NCBI GenBank assembly: GCA_964570865.1
Contig: CAZMZM010000003.1
Span: forward strand, 11,991-75,990
DNA from: WGAL01 sp964570865
Lineage (GTDB): Bacteria > Bacteroidota > Ignavibacteria > Ignavibacteriales > Melioribacteraceae
DNA length: 64,000 bases
Reading direction: 5' to 3'
Part shown: positions 25,610 to 33,962 of the stretch, piece after piece
Layout: each line of letters begins with the position of its first letter
Numbering within the stretch: position 1 is the first letter of the stretch
Program-made: the position numbers and the translations under genes
The notes under the pieces: model-generated
What the model saw: only the letters and a program-made list of their open reading frames with translations
Database searches by the model: none
Told to the model about the DNA's origin: nothing

Positions 25610-26624
25610 TAGTTTAAAAGGAGCAAAGTTAGGAATTTTTATTTTTCTCGGCACATTACTGTTCGTCGTAATTATTTTTGTGATAGGTAATAAAAATTCC
25701 CTGTTTACCGATACAACAACTGTTATTAGTTATTTTTCGAACATTGGTGGACTAAAAAATGGTTCGCCCGTTAATATGAGCGGTTACCAGGTTGGTTTTG
25801 TTAATCGAGTTTCGCTGATACCGGATTCATTGGGAAAAGTTGAAGTTGATATGAAAATCAACAATGACGTAATTTCATTTGTTAGAATTGATAGTAAAGC
25901 AAGCATCGAAACCAAAGGCGTAATCGGACAAAAGTATGTAGCTATTACACCTGGTTCTAATGATTTGCCCGTAGTTAAGGAAGGAACAATAATTGCTTCG
26001 GAGTCTCCGGTAAACATAACGGATATGATAAATAACACAAACGAAATTATGTCGTACACCAAAAATATGATGCAAGAGTTTAATACTGTTCTGGAAAAAA
26101 TAAATAATGGCGAAGGAACAATCGGAAAACTTGTTAATGATGATGAACTTTATACAAGTACTGTACACATTGTAAAAACCGCCGATACGTCTCTTGCCAC
26201 AATGACACTCGACTTGGATAACGTAGCCGCATTGATTGATAAAATGGGTGAAAATCTTAACTCAATCTTAAAATCTGTTGACAGCACTACGCAGCAAGTA
26301 GGATATATGATTAAAGATATCCGCAACGGGAAAGGTGCTTTGGGAGTTTTGGTTGGAGACAGAGCAACTGAGGATTCGTTACGAAGTATGGTTAAACAAT
26401 TATCGTCAACTGTTAATGAGATTAAAATCGGTTCAATTCGTTTTTCCGAAGATATGGAAGCTCTGAAGCATAACTGGCTTTTCAAATCGTACTTTGAAGA
26501 GCGGGGTTATTGGGATTACGGCGAATTTAAGAAGGAAATTAAAGTGAAGATGGACGAGTTGAACAAGAGAATTGAAGAGTTGAAGAAACTTGAAAATAAA
26601 CACGGAATAAAATCTGAAGATTAA
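25602..26624 (+). CDS. mlaD: MlaD-family MCE protein
   Basis: The protein has 340 residues. One N-terminal membrane helix (about 7-26, LGIFIFLGTLLFVVIIFVIG) anchors it in the inner membrane. The MCE domain follows (about 36-115): SYFSNIGGLKNGSPVNMSGYQVGFV and IETKGVIGQKYVAI (quoted in part). The rest is a long helical, coiled-coil-like tail with NGEGTIGKLVNDDELY and NGKGALGVLVGD, a repeated element, and ends with a charged helix (about 305-340). These proteins form hexameric rings that carry lipid across the periplasm. It is the last gene of the mlaEFD unit and is convergent with the ClC gene, only 32 nt away. Confidence 0.94.
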   Translation: MLNSLKGAKLGIFIFLGTLLFVVIIFVIGNKNSLFTDTTTVISYFSNIGGLKNGSPVNMSGYQVGFVNRVSLIPDSLGKVEVDMKINNDVISFVRIDSKASIETKGVIGQKYVAITPGSNDLPVVKEGTIIASESPVNITDMINNTNEIMSYTKNMMQEFNTVLEKINNGEGTIGKLVNDDELYTSTVHIVKTADTSLATMTLDLDNVAALIDKMGENLNSILKSVDSTTQQVGYMIKDIRNGKGALGVLVGDRATEDSLRSMVKQLSSTVNEIKIGSIRFSEDMEALKHNWLFKSYFEERGYWDYGEFKKEIKVKMDELNKRIEELKKLENKHGIKSED

Positions 26625-26656
26625 AGCAAGTTACTTTTCCCATTTTTTTGTACGGC

Positions 26657-28741
26657 TTATTTCCAATTACTGATTTTCTTTAGGTTTTCATCAGCGCCGA
26701 AAAGTACGAAAATATCATCTTTTCGTAATACGTAGTTTGCGTCAGGGAAAATTATTTCCTCCTTTTCGTCGGCATTAAAAATTGTAGTTGAACGTTTAAT
26801 CATCAATACTTCAACATTATAATTATTTCTTAATCTTAAGTTTGCCAATGTTTTTCCTACAAAATTTTGAGGAACTTTTTGTTCCATGATAGAATAACCG
26901 TCTGCAATCTGTGACCATTTTGTGGTTTCAATCGTTATTAATTCTGAAGAGATTCCTTCGGCAACATTATTCTTAAAACTTTCCTTGTTATATGCTGTAA
27001 TAACATCGTGCTTAAATAGTGTTCCGATAAGTTTTTCCGATTCAGTATCCACTACGGGAAATTCTTCGTAATTGAATTTGGCAAAAAGTTTAAAAACATA
27101 TTCAAGGTTATCATTTTTATGAAGATGAGTAAAATATTTATTGGAAATATCGGCTGCGACAAAAAAATCTTTTAACGAATCATATTCTGTAATAATCGGG
27201 CGCATCTCTGCATCGGAAATAATTCCTTCTACTCTCTCTTGCTCGTCAACAACGTAAATTATTTTGTTATCGCTTGAGATAAAATATTTTACCAATTCGG
27301 GCAAAGTAGTATTAATACTTACTTTAATAAATGATTTTCGCATCAAATCCTTTACTCGCATAGAGCGAAGAATATCAATATTTTTACCTTTTTTAATGCT
27401 CAGTCCGCTTTGTTCCAAATGTTTGATGTAAACAGGTTCTTCGGCAAGCCATTGAACAATTATTGTACTTAATATTACTGCAAACATAAGGGGAATCATC
27501 AAAGAATAATCACGAGTCATTTCAAAAATAATTAGGATTGAAGTAAGCGGAATAAAGTTGACGCCTCCTAAAGTTGCACCCATTGCTACCAAAGTAAAAG
27601 TCGGAATATCAACGCTTAGGCCAAACAGATAGTTAATCCCAACCGCAAATACATATCCGAGTCCGGCACCGATAAAAAGGGTAGGAGCAAAAACACCTCC
27701 GAAACCTCCCGAGCTGAGGATTAGAGGGACGAAGATAAATTTAATTGCCGCTAATATAATAACAACATGAATCGGATAGACGGAAGCTAAGATGTTGTTG
27801 ATGGCTTTGTATCCGATACCAAACGCATCGGGATAAAAATAACCGATAACACCGAGCGCTAATCCCACCAAAGCCATTGCAAGCCATTGAGGCATTTTTT
27901 TCAATATATTGTCATGAAAAAGATTGCCGATTTTTTCAGAATAGTTTATATAAAAAACCGAGAAAATTCCGGTAAAAATTCCGAGTAAAATGTAAAGATA
28001 AAGTTGGGAATAAGGACCAATGTTTGTATGCCCAAAAATAAAAGTAGGTTCGTTCCCTAAAAAAATTCGTGCAACCGCACTGGCGGAAACCGATGCTAAA
28101 ATTAAACCGGCAAAAGTAACGGAATGGAAATCATGAAGTAAAATTACTTCGAAGGCAAAGAAAACTCCTCCCATCGGGGAATTAAAAACTGCGGCAATTG
28201 CGGCTCCGGAACCGGCAGCCGTAAGTATTCTGCGCTGTGAATCAGAAAGCCCTAAAAACTGTCCTAATTTACTGGCAACTCCGCCACCAATTTGTGCGGC
28301 AGGTCCTTCAGGTCCTACCGTTCCGCCAAATCCCATGTTAATAACAGGCGCAATAAAATGAAAAACAGTAGTCCGGAATTTTATAAATCCCCCTCGCAAA
28401 ACTACCGCTTTAATTACATCGCTTACTCCGCGGTGTTTTGCCGTATCGGGTGAAATTTTTATCATCAGGCTTTGAAGCAGCATACCGATTGTCGGAATGA
28501 AAATCACAATCCAAAAACCTAACCGGTTTTCCCGTGCAAAATTATCGAAAAAATTGTCGAAAATAATATTAATTGATTCATGGAATAATACAGCGGCGGT
28601 TCCGACCAAAACACCTGTAAGAATCGCATAAATACTAAAAATAGTATATTCCTGCAAACCGGATTGTGAAACGCGTTTATTAATCCAGTTTCTGGTTTTA
28701 TAAAATTTTTTTGTAATTCTTATTTTTGAAAATTTATTCAT
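26657..28741 (-). CDS. ClC-family chloride channel or antiporter with CBS and RCK-C domains
   Basis: The protein has 694 residues. The ClC membrane domain (about 35-450) has GGTVGPEGPAAQIGGG, in which the glutamate of GPEGP matches the gating/proton glutamate of ClC exchangers, and GGFGGVFAPTLFIGAG. A pair of CBS domains (about 470-595, DLMRKSFIKVSINTTL and EYDSLKDFF regions) follows, then a TrkA-C/RCK-C domain (about 610-694, ending VLRKDDIFVLFGADENL). The gating glutamate suggests a Cl-/H+ antiporter, and the CBS and RCK-C parts suggest control by nucleotides or ligands. It is divergent from proS and convergent with mlaD. Confidence 0.93.
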   Translation of the reverse strand: MNKFSKIRITKKFYKTRNWINKRVSQSGLQEYTIFSIYAILTGVLVGTAAVLFHESINIIFDNFFDNFARENRLGFWIVIFIPTIGMLLQSLMIKISPDTAKHRGVSDVIKAVVLRGGFIKFRTTVFHFIAPVINMGFGGTVGPEGPAAQIGGGVASKLGQFLGLSDSQRRILTAAGSGAAIAAVFNSPMGGVFFAFEVILLHDFHSVTFAGLILASVSASAVARIFLGNEPTFIFGHTNIGPYSQLYLYILLGIFTGIFSVFYINYSEKIGNLFHDNILKKMPQWLAMALVGLALGVIGYFYPDAFGIGYKAINNILASVYPIHVVIILAAIKFIFVPLILSSGGFGGVFAPTLFIGAGLGYVFAVGINYLFGLSVDIPTFTLVAMGATLGGVNFIPLTSILIIFEMTRDYSLMIPLMFAVILSTIIVQWLAEEPVYIKHLEQSGLSIKKGKNIDILRSMRVKDLMRKSFIKVSINTTLPELVKYFISSDNKIIYVVDEQERVEGIISDAEMRPIITEYDSLKDFFVAADISNKYFTHLHKNDNLEYVFKLFAKFNYEEFPVVDTESEKLIGTLFKHDVITAYNKESFKNNVAEGISSELITIETTKWSQIADGYSIMEQKVPQNFVGKTLANLRLRNNYNVEVLMIKRSTTIFNADEKEEIIFPDANYVLRKDDIFVLFGADENLKKISNWK

Positions 28742-28790
28742 TATTCAATTAAATAATCTTTATTAAAAATAGTAGAAAAAGTCGTAGCTC

Positions 28791-28807
28791 CAAATATAAC
28801 AAAGATA
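28791..28807 (-). promoter_or_regulatory. tandem minus-7-like boxes before the ClC gene
   Basis: Two perfect matches to TAnnTTTG on the minus strand, TATATTTG (28798-28791) and TATCTTTG (28807-28800), lie 50-66 nt from the ClC start. No clear minus-33 TTG is at the right distance, so confidence is low. Confidence 0.3.
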
Positions 28808-28849
28808 ACGTATTAGGTGGATGGGGTTTTTAAAATTATCAATGAAACT

Positions 28850-28880
28850 TTTGAATTGATGCCTATCTTTCTTATTTTTG
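28850..28880 (+). promoter_or_regulatory. proS promoter (Bacteroidota type)
   Basis: TTTG at 28850-28853, a 19-nt spacer, then TATTTTTG at 28873-28880. Both boxes match the TTTG/TAnnTTTG consensus of Bacteroidota exactly. The start codon is 36 nt further on, leaving a short leader with AAGGA. Confidence 0.65.
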
Positions 28881-28915
28881 CAGATTATTAAAATTTGATA
28901 TATAAGGAAATTAAG

Positions 28916-30625
28916 ATGAAATTCAGTAAGTCATATATTCCGACAATGAAAGAAGTTCCGGCGGACGCTGTAATACCAAGTCATATTTTGATGCTTCGCT
29001 CAGGAATGGTGCGGATGCTTTCGGCAGGTATTTACTCGTTTTTGCCGCTCGGTTACAAAATGATAAAGAAAATTACCAACGTCATTCGCGAAGAGATGGA
29101 TGAAATAGGGGGACAGGAATTTCATTTGCCGGCACTTAATCCTCGTGAAATTTGGGAACAAACCGGACGCGTTGAAGCTTTTGGAGACACAATGTTCCAT
29201 ATCAAAAACCGAGATTATGTTTTAGCTCCAACGCACGAAGAAATAATGACTTACCATGCCAAGGGTAATATCAAATCGTACAAGGAGATGCCTCAGATTT
29301 GGTATCAGATACAAACTAAATTTAGAAATGAAGCACGTCCGAGAAGCGGAATAATTCGTGGAAGGCAGTTCTTGATGAAAGATGCATATTCTTTCGATTC
29401 ATCTTTTGAGGATTTGGATAAATCTTACGACCTGCATTATAAAGCTTACAAAAAGATTTTTGATCGCTGCGGAATTAAATATTTTGTAGTCGGTGCTTCA
29501 AGCGGAGCTATGGGCGGAAATAAATCGGAAGAGTTTATGGTGAAATCCGATGCGGGCGAAGATACGGTTGCTTACTGCGAACATTGCGGATACGCCGCTA
29601 ATATTGAAGTTGCTACTTCCGCACAGGAAAGTGTAAAGCGTGCAGAAACAAGCAAAGAAATTTATGAAATTCACACTCCCAATATTAAAAGCATTGATGA
29701 ACTCTGTGAATTTTTAGGAATAGACGAAAGAGAAACAGCTAAATCGAGAGTTTATATTTTTGAAGAAAAACCTGTTCTTGTTCTTATGTCGGGTAACGAT
29801 GAGGTAAACGAAACCAAACTGGAAACAGCGCTGGGCGGTGCCGTGAGACCTGCGCACCCCGAAGAATTAAAAGAAATCTCAGGAGCTGATGCCGGCTCGA
29901 TTGGACCGATAGGGTTTAATTTTCGCATAATTGCCGACAACAGATTAAAGGATGGAAACAACCTTTACAGCGGCGCCAACAAAAATGATTATCACATTGG
30001 AGGAATTGACCTTAAACGTGATTTGCCGGAATTGGAATACTTTGATTTGCGCACCGTGGAAAAAGGGGAAAAATGTACTCGCTGCGGAGAAGAACTTGAT
30101 GTGTTTAAGGCAATCGAACTCGGTCATATTTTTAAATTGGGGACAAGGTATTCTTCCGCATTGGGTGCAACTTTTTTAAATGAAAACGGGAAAGAGAATC
30201 CGATTGTGATGGGGAGCTACGGAATAGGCGTTGAACGGGTTTTAGCTTGTTTTGTTGAGCAGAATTTTGATGAGCGCGGAATAGTTTGGGACAAACATTT
30301 GCGTCCGTTTGATATTCACATGTTGGGACTAAACATGAAAAAGCAGCCGGTTGTAGAAGCTACCGAGAAATTATACGAAGACTTCCGCAAAGAGGGGTTT
30401 GATGTTCTGTTCGATGACCGCACAACCGTTCAAGCAGGTGTAAAGTTTAATGATGCGGATTTAATTGGTGTACCTATTCAAGTTATTGTTGGAGAGCGCG
30501 GACTAAAGGAAAACCAAGTGGAGATTAAAATCCGTAAGACCGGAGAACGCTTTAATGTAAATATAAAAAATGTTTCGGATGAAATTAAGAAATTATCCGA
30601 ACAAGCTATTGGAAAACAGAAGTAA
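28916..30625 (+). CDS. proS: prolyl-tRNA synthetase (bacterial type with editing domain)
   Basis: ProS charges tRNA-Pro with proline. The frame begins at a TTG at 28895, but ATG 28916 (MKFSKSYIPTM) has AAGGA 7 nt upstream, so I take 569 residues, the usual bacterial length. Class II motif 1 and 2 blocks are visible (LPLGYKMIKKI; FRNEARPRSGIIRGRQFLMK) and motif 3 is GSYGIGVERVLA. The YbaK-like insertion that clears misacylated Ala-tRNA lies at about residues 240-380, with FEEKPVLVLMSGNDEVNETK. Two Cys pairs (YCEHCG and CTRCGEEL) suggest a zinc site. The anticodon-binding domain is at the C-terminus (about 465-569). Confidence 0.97.
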   Translation: MKFSKSYIPTMKEVPADAVIPSHILMLRSGMVRMLSAGIYSFLPLGYKMIKKITNVIREEMDEIGGQEFHLPALNPREIWEQTGRVEAFGDTMFHIKNRDYVLAPTHEEIMTYHAKGNIKSYKEMPQIWYQIQTKFRNEARPRSGIIRGRQFLMKDAYSFDSSFEDLDKSYDLHYKAYKKIFDRCGIKYFVVGASSGAMGGNKSEEFMVKSDAGEDTVAYCEHCGYAANIEVATSAQESVKRAETSKEIYEIHTPNIKSIDELCEFLGIDERETAKSRVYIFEEKPVLVLMSGNDEVNETKLETALGGAVRPAHPEELKEISGADAGSIGPIGFNFRIIADNRLKDGNNLYSGANKNDYHIGGIDLKRDLPELEYFDLRTVEKGEKCTRCGEELDVFKAIELGHIFKLGTRYSSALGATFLNENGKENPIVMGSYGIGVERVLACFVEQNFDERGIVWDKHLRPFDIHMLGLNMKKQPVVEATEKLYEDFRKEGFDVLFDDRTTVQAGVKFNDADLIGVPIQVIVGERGLKENQVEIKIRKTGERFNVNIKNVSDEIKKLSEQAIGKQK

Positions 30626-30633
30626 TTCAAGGA

Positions 30634-30715
30634 AAATAACCTTTGAAGCAATAGCAACCGACTTAATTGTTTATTGAACAAATAAAGTCGGCTGCTATAC
30701 TCTGAGGTTATATTA
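30634..30715. terminator. long hairpin between convergent proS and clpX
   Basis: An inner stem ATAGCAACCGACTT (30651-30664) pairs with AAGTCGGCTGCTAT (30685-30698), 13 of 14 pairs. Outside it, AATAACCT pairs with AGGTTATATT, extending the structure. It occupies the whole gap between the two convergent genes, so it probably terminates both. There is no clean T-run. Confidence 0.55.
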
Positions 30716-30717
30716 AA

Positions 30718-31989
30718 TTAAGCGGTTTTTCTATCGGTTTTAATGTAAATAGGTTCCGATTTTTTATCAACAACATCCCTTGTAATAAGGCATTTTTCAA
30801 TTCCTTCACGAGAAGGTAAATCGTACATAATATCCATCAAGGTAATTTCAACTATTGAACGCAAAGCACGGGCTCCGGTTTTACGATCCATCGCTTTTTC
30901 TACAATGGCTTCCAACGCAAGCGGGTCAAATTCCAGTTCCACTCCTTCCATTCTGAATAGTTTTTGAAATTGCTTAACAATAGCATTTTTGGGTTTTGTT
31001 AAAATTGTAACCATCGCTTCTTTACTCAATGAGTGGAGAGGTGAAATTACAGGTAAACGGCCAACCAGTTCAGGAATTAATCCGAACTTAATTAAATCAT
31101 CAGGCTCGGTCAAAGCCATTAATTCATCTTTCTCAAGTTCGCTTGCCGATTCTACTTCGGCGCCGAATCCCATCGAATTTTTGTTGATTCTTGAAGCTAT
31201 TATTTTTTCAATTCCTTCGAATGCGCCTCCGACAACAAACAAAATATTTTTTGTGTTAACGTTTATTAAACTTTGTTCAGGATGCTTGCGGCCGCCTTTG
31301 GGCGGTACGCCTGCTACCGTGCCTTCCAGAATTTTCAACAATGCCTGCTGAACACCTTCTCCCGAAACATCGCGCGTAATCGAAGTACTCTCGCTTTTTC
31401 GGGCAATTTTATCTAATTCGTCGATGTAAATAATTCCGCGCTGTGCCCTTTCAAGGTTATAATCAGCGGCTTGGAGTAAGCGGACCAAAACAGATTCCAC
31501 ATCGTCGCCGACATAACCGGCTTCGGTTAATGTTGTCGCATCGGCAATAGCAAAAGGAACATCAAGAATCTTTGCCAGTGTTTGAGCTATTAACGTTTTT
31601 CCCACGCCTGTTGGTCCGATTAGAAGAATGTTACTTTTTTCTATTTCAACATCATCCAACTCAAAGTAAGAATCTTTAGCGTTAATCCGTTTATAATGAT
31701 TATAAACCGCAACTGAAAGAGCTTTTTTGGCAGCTTCTTGTCCGATAATATGTTCATCAAGCAAAGCTTTAATCTCTTCGGGAGTTAAAATTCCCTTTGT
31801 TGATTTATTTGAAGTATAAGCGGCAATATTATTTTTGAGAATATCAACGCTTGTTTTTACACAAATATCGCAAATATACACATCAGGTCCTGCAACCATA
31901 CTGGTTACTTCGCTGGCATCACGTCCACAGAATGAACACTTAATTCCTGTGTCTTTGCCATTTCCCTTTCCTTTATTAATTTCGTCCAT
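30718..31989 (-). CDS. clpX: ATP-dependent Clp protease ATP-binding subunit ClpX
   Basis: ClpX unfolds tagged proteins and feeds them to ClpP. The frame reaches a TTG at 31992, but ATG 31989 is the natural start (423 residues). The N-terminal zinc-binding domain has CSFC and CDIC (four cysteines). Walker A is GPTGVGKT, pore loop 1 is AGYVGDD and Walker B is IIYIDELDKIARK. The ClpP-contacting loop reads MGF (NSMGFGAE) in place of the common IGF. The sensor region PELVGRLPV and C-terminal arginine block KTGARALR are intact. The gene overlaps the 3' end of the upstream TPR gene by 14 nt, so it should be co-transcribed with it. clpP and tig are not in the window. Confidence 0.97.
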   Translation of the reverse strand: MDEINKGKGNGKDTGIKCSFCGRDASEVTSMVAGPDVYICDICVKTSVDILKNNIAAYTSNKSTKGILTPEEIKALLDEHIIGQEAAKKALSVAVYNHYKRINAKDSYFELDDVEIEKSNILLIGPTGVGKTLIAQTLAKILDVPFAIADATTLTEAGYVGDDVESVLVRLLQAADYNLERAQRGIIYIDELDKIARKSESTSITRDVSGEGVQQALLKILEGTVAGVPPKGGRKHPEQSLINVNTKNILFVVGGAFEGIEKIIASRINKNSMGFGAEVESASELEKDELMALTEPDDLIKFGLIPELVGRLPVISPLHSLSKEAMVTILTKPKNAIVKQFQKLFRMEGVELEFDPLALEAIVEKAMDRKTGARALRSIVEITLMDIMYDLPSREGIEKCLITRDVVDKKSEPIYIKTDRKTA

Positions 31990-33835
31990 CAATCTCTTCT
32001 TTTATTAATTTAATATTTTCTCTAATTACGGAAAGATATAAGGAATTAGGGTATTTTTCAAGGAAATTATTAAAAACCTTTAAAGATTCGTTTAATTTTC
32101 CTATTTTGTAATAAACTTTCCCCAGTAAATAAGCCGCTTTATCCGGATTAATCTCCGGTTTCTTCTCCTTATTCAGTCTTTCTAAAATCTTTACAGATTT
32201 CTCATAATTTTTTTTGGCAAATTCAATTTCAGCAAGCCGTAACGCAGATATATTATTCAACATAAATGCACTTTTATTTTCGGCAATTATTGATAAAACT
32301 TTAATTGCCTCATCCGGTCTGTTTTCTTCAATAAGTAAATTTCCTTGAGCAAATAAAGCAAGATTAACGGAATCCTTCTTAAAAACGGAAATAAGCATTT
32401 TCAAATCAATGGCGTCATTGGCAAAATCCTGATTATTAGCATAGGCAGCTTCATTCAATACTTGAATTGCTTTGGTGAATTTCCCTTCGAAAAATTTAAT
32501 TTTTCCGAGATAATATTTTGCCTCTACACTTTTTTCTTTTCCGGAGCGTTTGTTGTTTATTACCTTGGAGAAGTAATTTTCAGCGGTTTTTAAATCATCG
32601 TTTCTTATCGCCGATTTGCCTAAATAAATTAGTGCCGAAAAAAAATAGGGGCTTTGTTGCCCGACTGAAATAATATCGGCAAACAACGAATCCGCTTTGC
32701 GAAAATCAAGGAGATAATTATTGTAAACTAAAGCCAATTCATATTCCGCCCGAAGTTTCTGAGTCGGACTTTTTGCTTGATCTAATATTTGCATTAGTAA
32801 CTTAACAGCTTCTTCCGTTTTAGTCGAAACAATTTTTTCAGGTAAATAAACGTCAGGTGCAAAGTTGTTGTCTTTTTTATTCAGTGCAATTTTTTTTAGA
32901 ATCGTTGCGGCAAGACCTGCTTTTGCTTCCAAAGAATAATTCTCGTCCGTGTATTCATTCACTAACACCCGATAAGCGTTTTCGGCAACGGCAAAATTTC
33001 CGGAATGTAAATTATCATTAGCAAATTGCAAAAGATACCTTCCCTTTTGATTCATCGATTTATCAAGCACGCGAACCAAATCAAAAGCTCGGGCAAAATT
33101 TCCGGTATGCTTGTAAATGTTAACTAAAAGTTTTTTAATTACAACTTTATCATGTTCTTCCGAACACTTCTCGATAGTTGAAGTAATTTCCTCTTCCGCG
33201 TTATGTGAGTTTAACAATTTAAGAATTTGCCGCTGTACAATGGAAAAACGTTTTGAGTCGTTGAGTAAAATTTCACAATATTCCTTTGCCGCCGATTTGT
33301 AATTCATCATAATCGAATAAATGTTGGCGATGTCAAACGAAAAATAAATCGGGTCTTTCGACTTTTGTTTTCCCTCCTTCAGCAGTGCTAACGCTTCTTC
33401 AAAAGCACGATTCTGAATTTCGTAATTGGCGATTACTCTGTAATTGATTGAGTTGTTGTGGTTGAGAGTAATCGCTTTATTCCAAACGGAAAATGCGGAA
33501 TCCGTTTTGTTTGCCATGTAATAAGCGGTTCCCAGCATTCCGTAAGAATTAATATCGTATGGATTATTTTTAAGTTTGCTTTTACATAAATTAACAACAT
33601 CATCATATTTTTTAAGGGCAAGTGTAGTTCGTACCAAAGCATTGTAGTAGTTAAAATTATTTTTGTTTTTCAAATACAAATTTTTGTAAATGGAATTTGC
33701 CTTGGCCGGTTCTCCCCCTTGTTCGTAACTTTGCGCCAAGCGGAAAAGTTGGTCCGGATTGTCACGGACAATTTGTGCTCGAAGTGATAAAGTTCCTAAA
33801 GCCATTAATGATATTATTAATATAATCTTTCGCAT
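31976..33835 (-). CDS. exported TPR-repeat protein
   Basis: The protein has 619 residues and a signal peptide (MRKIILIISLMALGTLSLRA), so it is periplasmic or outer-membrane associated. The rest is a helical solenoid of many TPR-like units; examples are QSYEQGGEPAKANSIYKNLY, GTAYYMANKTDSAFSVWNKA and AAYLLGKVYYKIGKLNESLK, and the last unit ends near 610. No enzymatic domain is visible. TPR proteins of this kind often act as scaffolds in envelope assembly or secretion; this is family knowledge, not shown here. It overlaps clpX by 14 nt, unusual for a gene of this class. Confidence 0.88.
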   Translation of the reverse strand: MRKIILIISLMALGTLSLRAQIVRDNPDQLFRLAQSYEQGGEPAKANSIYKNLYLKNKNNFNYYNALVRTTLALKKYDDVVNLCKSKLKNNPYDINSYGMLGTAYYMANKTDSAFSVWNKAITLNHNNSINYRVIANYEIQNRAFEEALALLKEGKQKSKDPIYFSFDIANIYSIMMNYKSAAKEYCEILLNDSKRFSIVQRQILKLLNSHNAEEEITSTIEKCSEEHDKVVIKKLLVNIYKHTGNFARAFDLVRVLDKSMNQKGRYLLQFANDNLHSGNFAVAENAYRVLVNEYTDENYSLEAKAGLAATILKKIALNKKDNNFAPDVYLPEKIVSTKTEEAVKLLMQILDQAKSPTQKLRAEYELALVYNNYLLDFRKADSLFADIISVGQQSPYFFSALIYLGKSAIRNDDLKTAENYFSKVINNKRSGKEKSVEAKYYLGKIKFFEGKFTKAIQVLNEAAYANNQDFANDAIDLKMLISVFKKDSVNLALFAQGNLLIEENRPDEAIKVLSIIAENKSAFMLNNISALRLAEIEFAKKNYEKSVKILERLNKEKKPEINPDKAAYLLGKVYYKIGKLNESLKVFNNFLEKYPNSLYLSVIRENIKLIKEEIDGRN

Positions 33836-33962
33836 AATTAAAGTTGAATACCCTGAAATAATAAATTAGTTCCTATTCGATGAAGATGAAATACAAAAAT
33901 AGCAAAAATAGGTTTAACTTTTAGGAGAATGCAAAATTTCATTAATTCTCGGAGATAATAAT

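Noticed and set aside
28895..28915. A 7-residue N-terminal extension of ProS from a TTG
   Set aside because: The internal ATG has a proper ribosome site and matches the family start.
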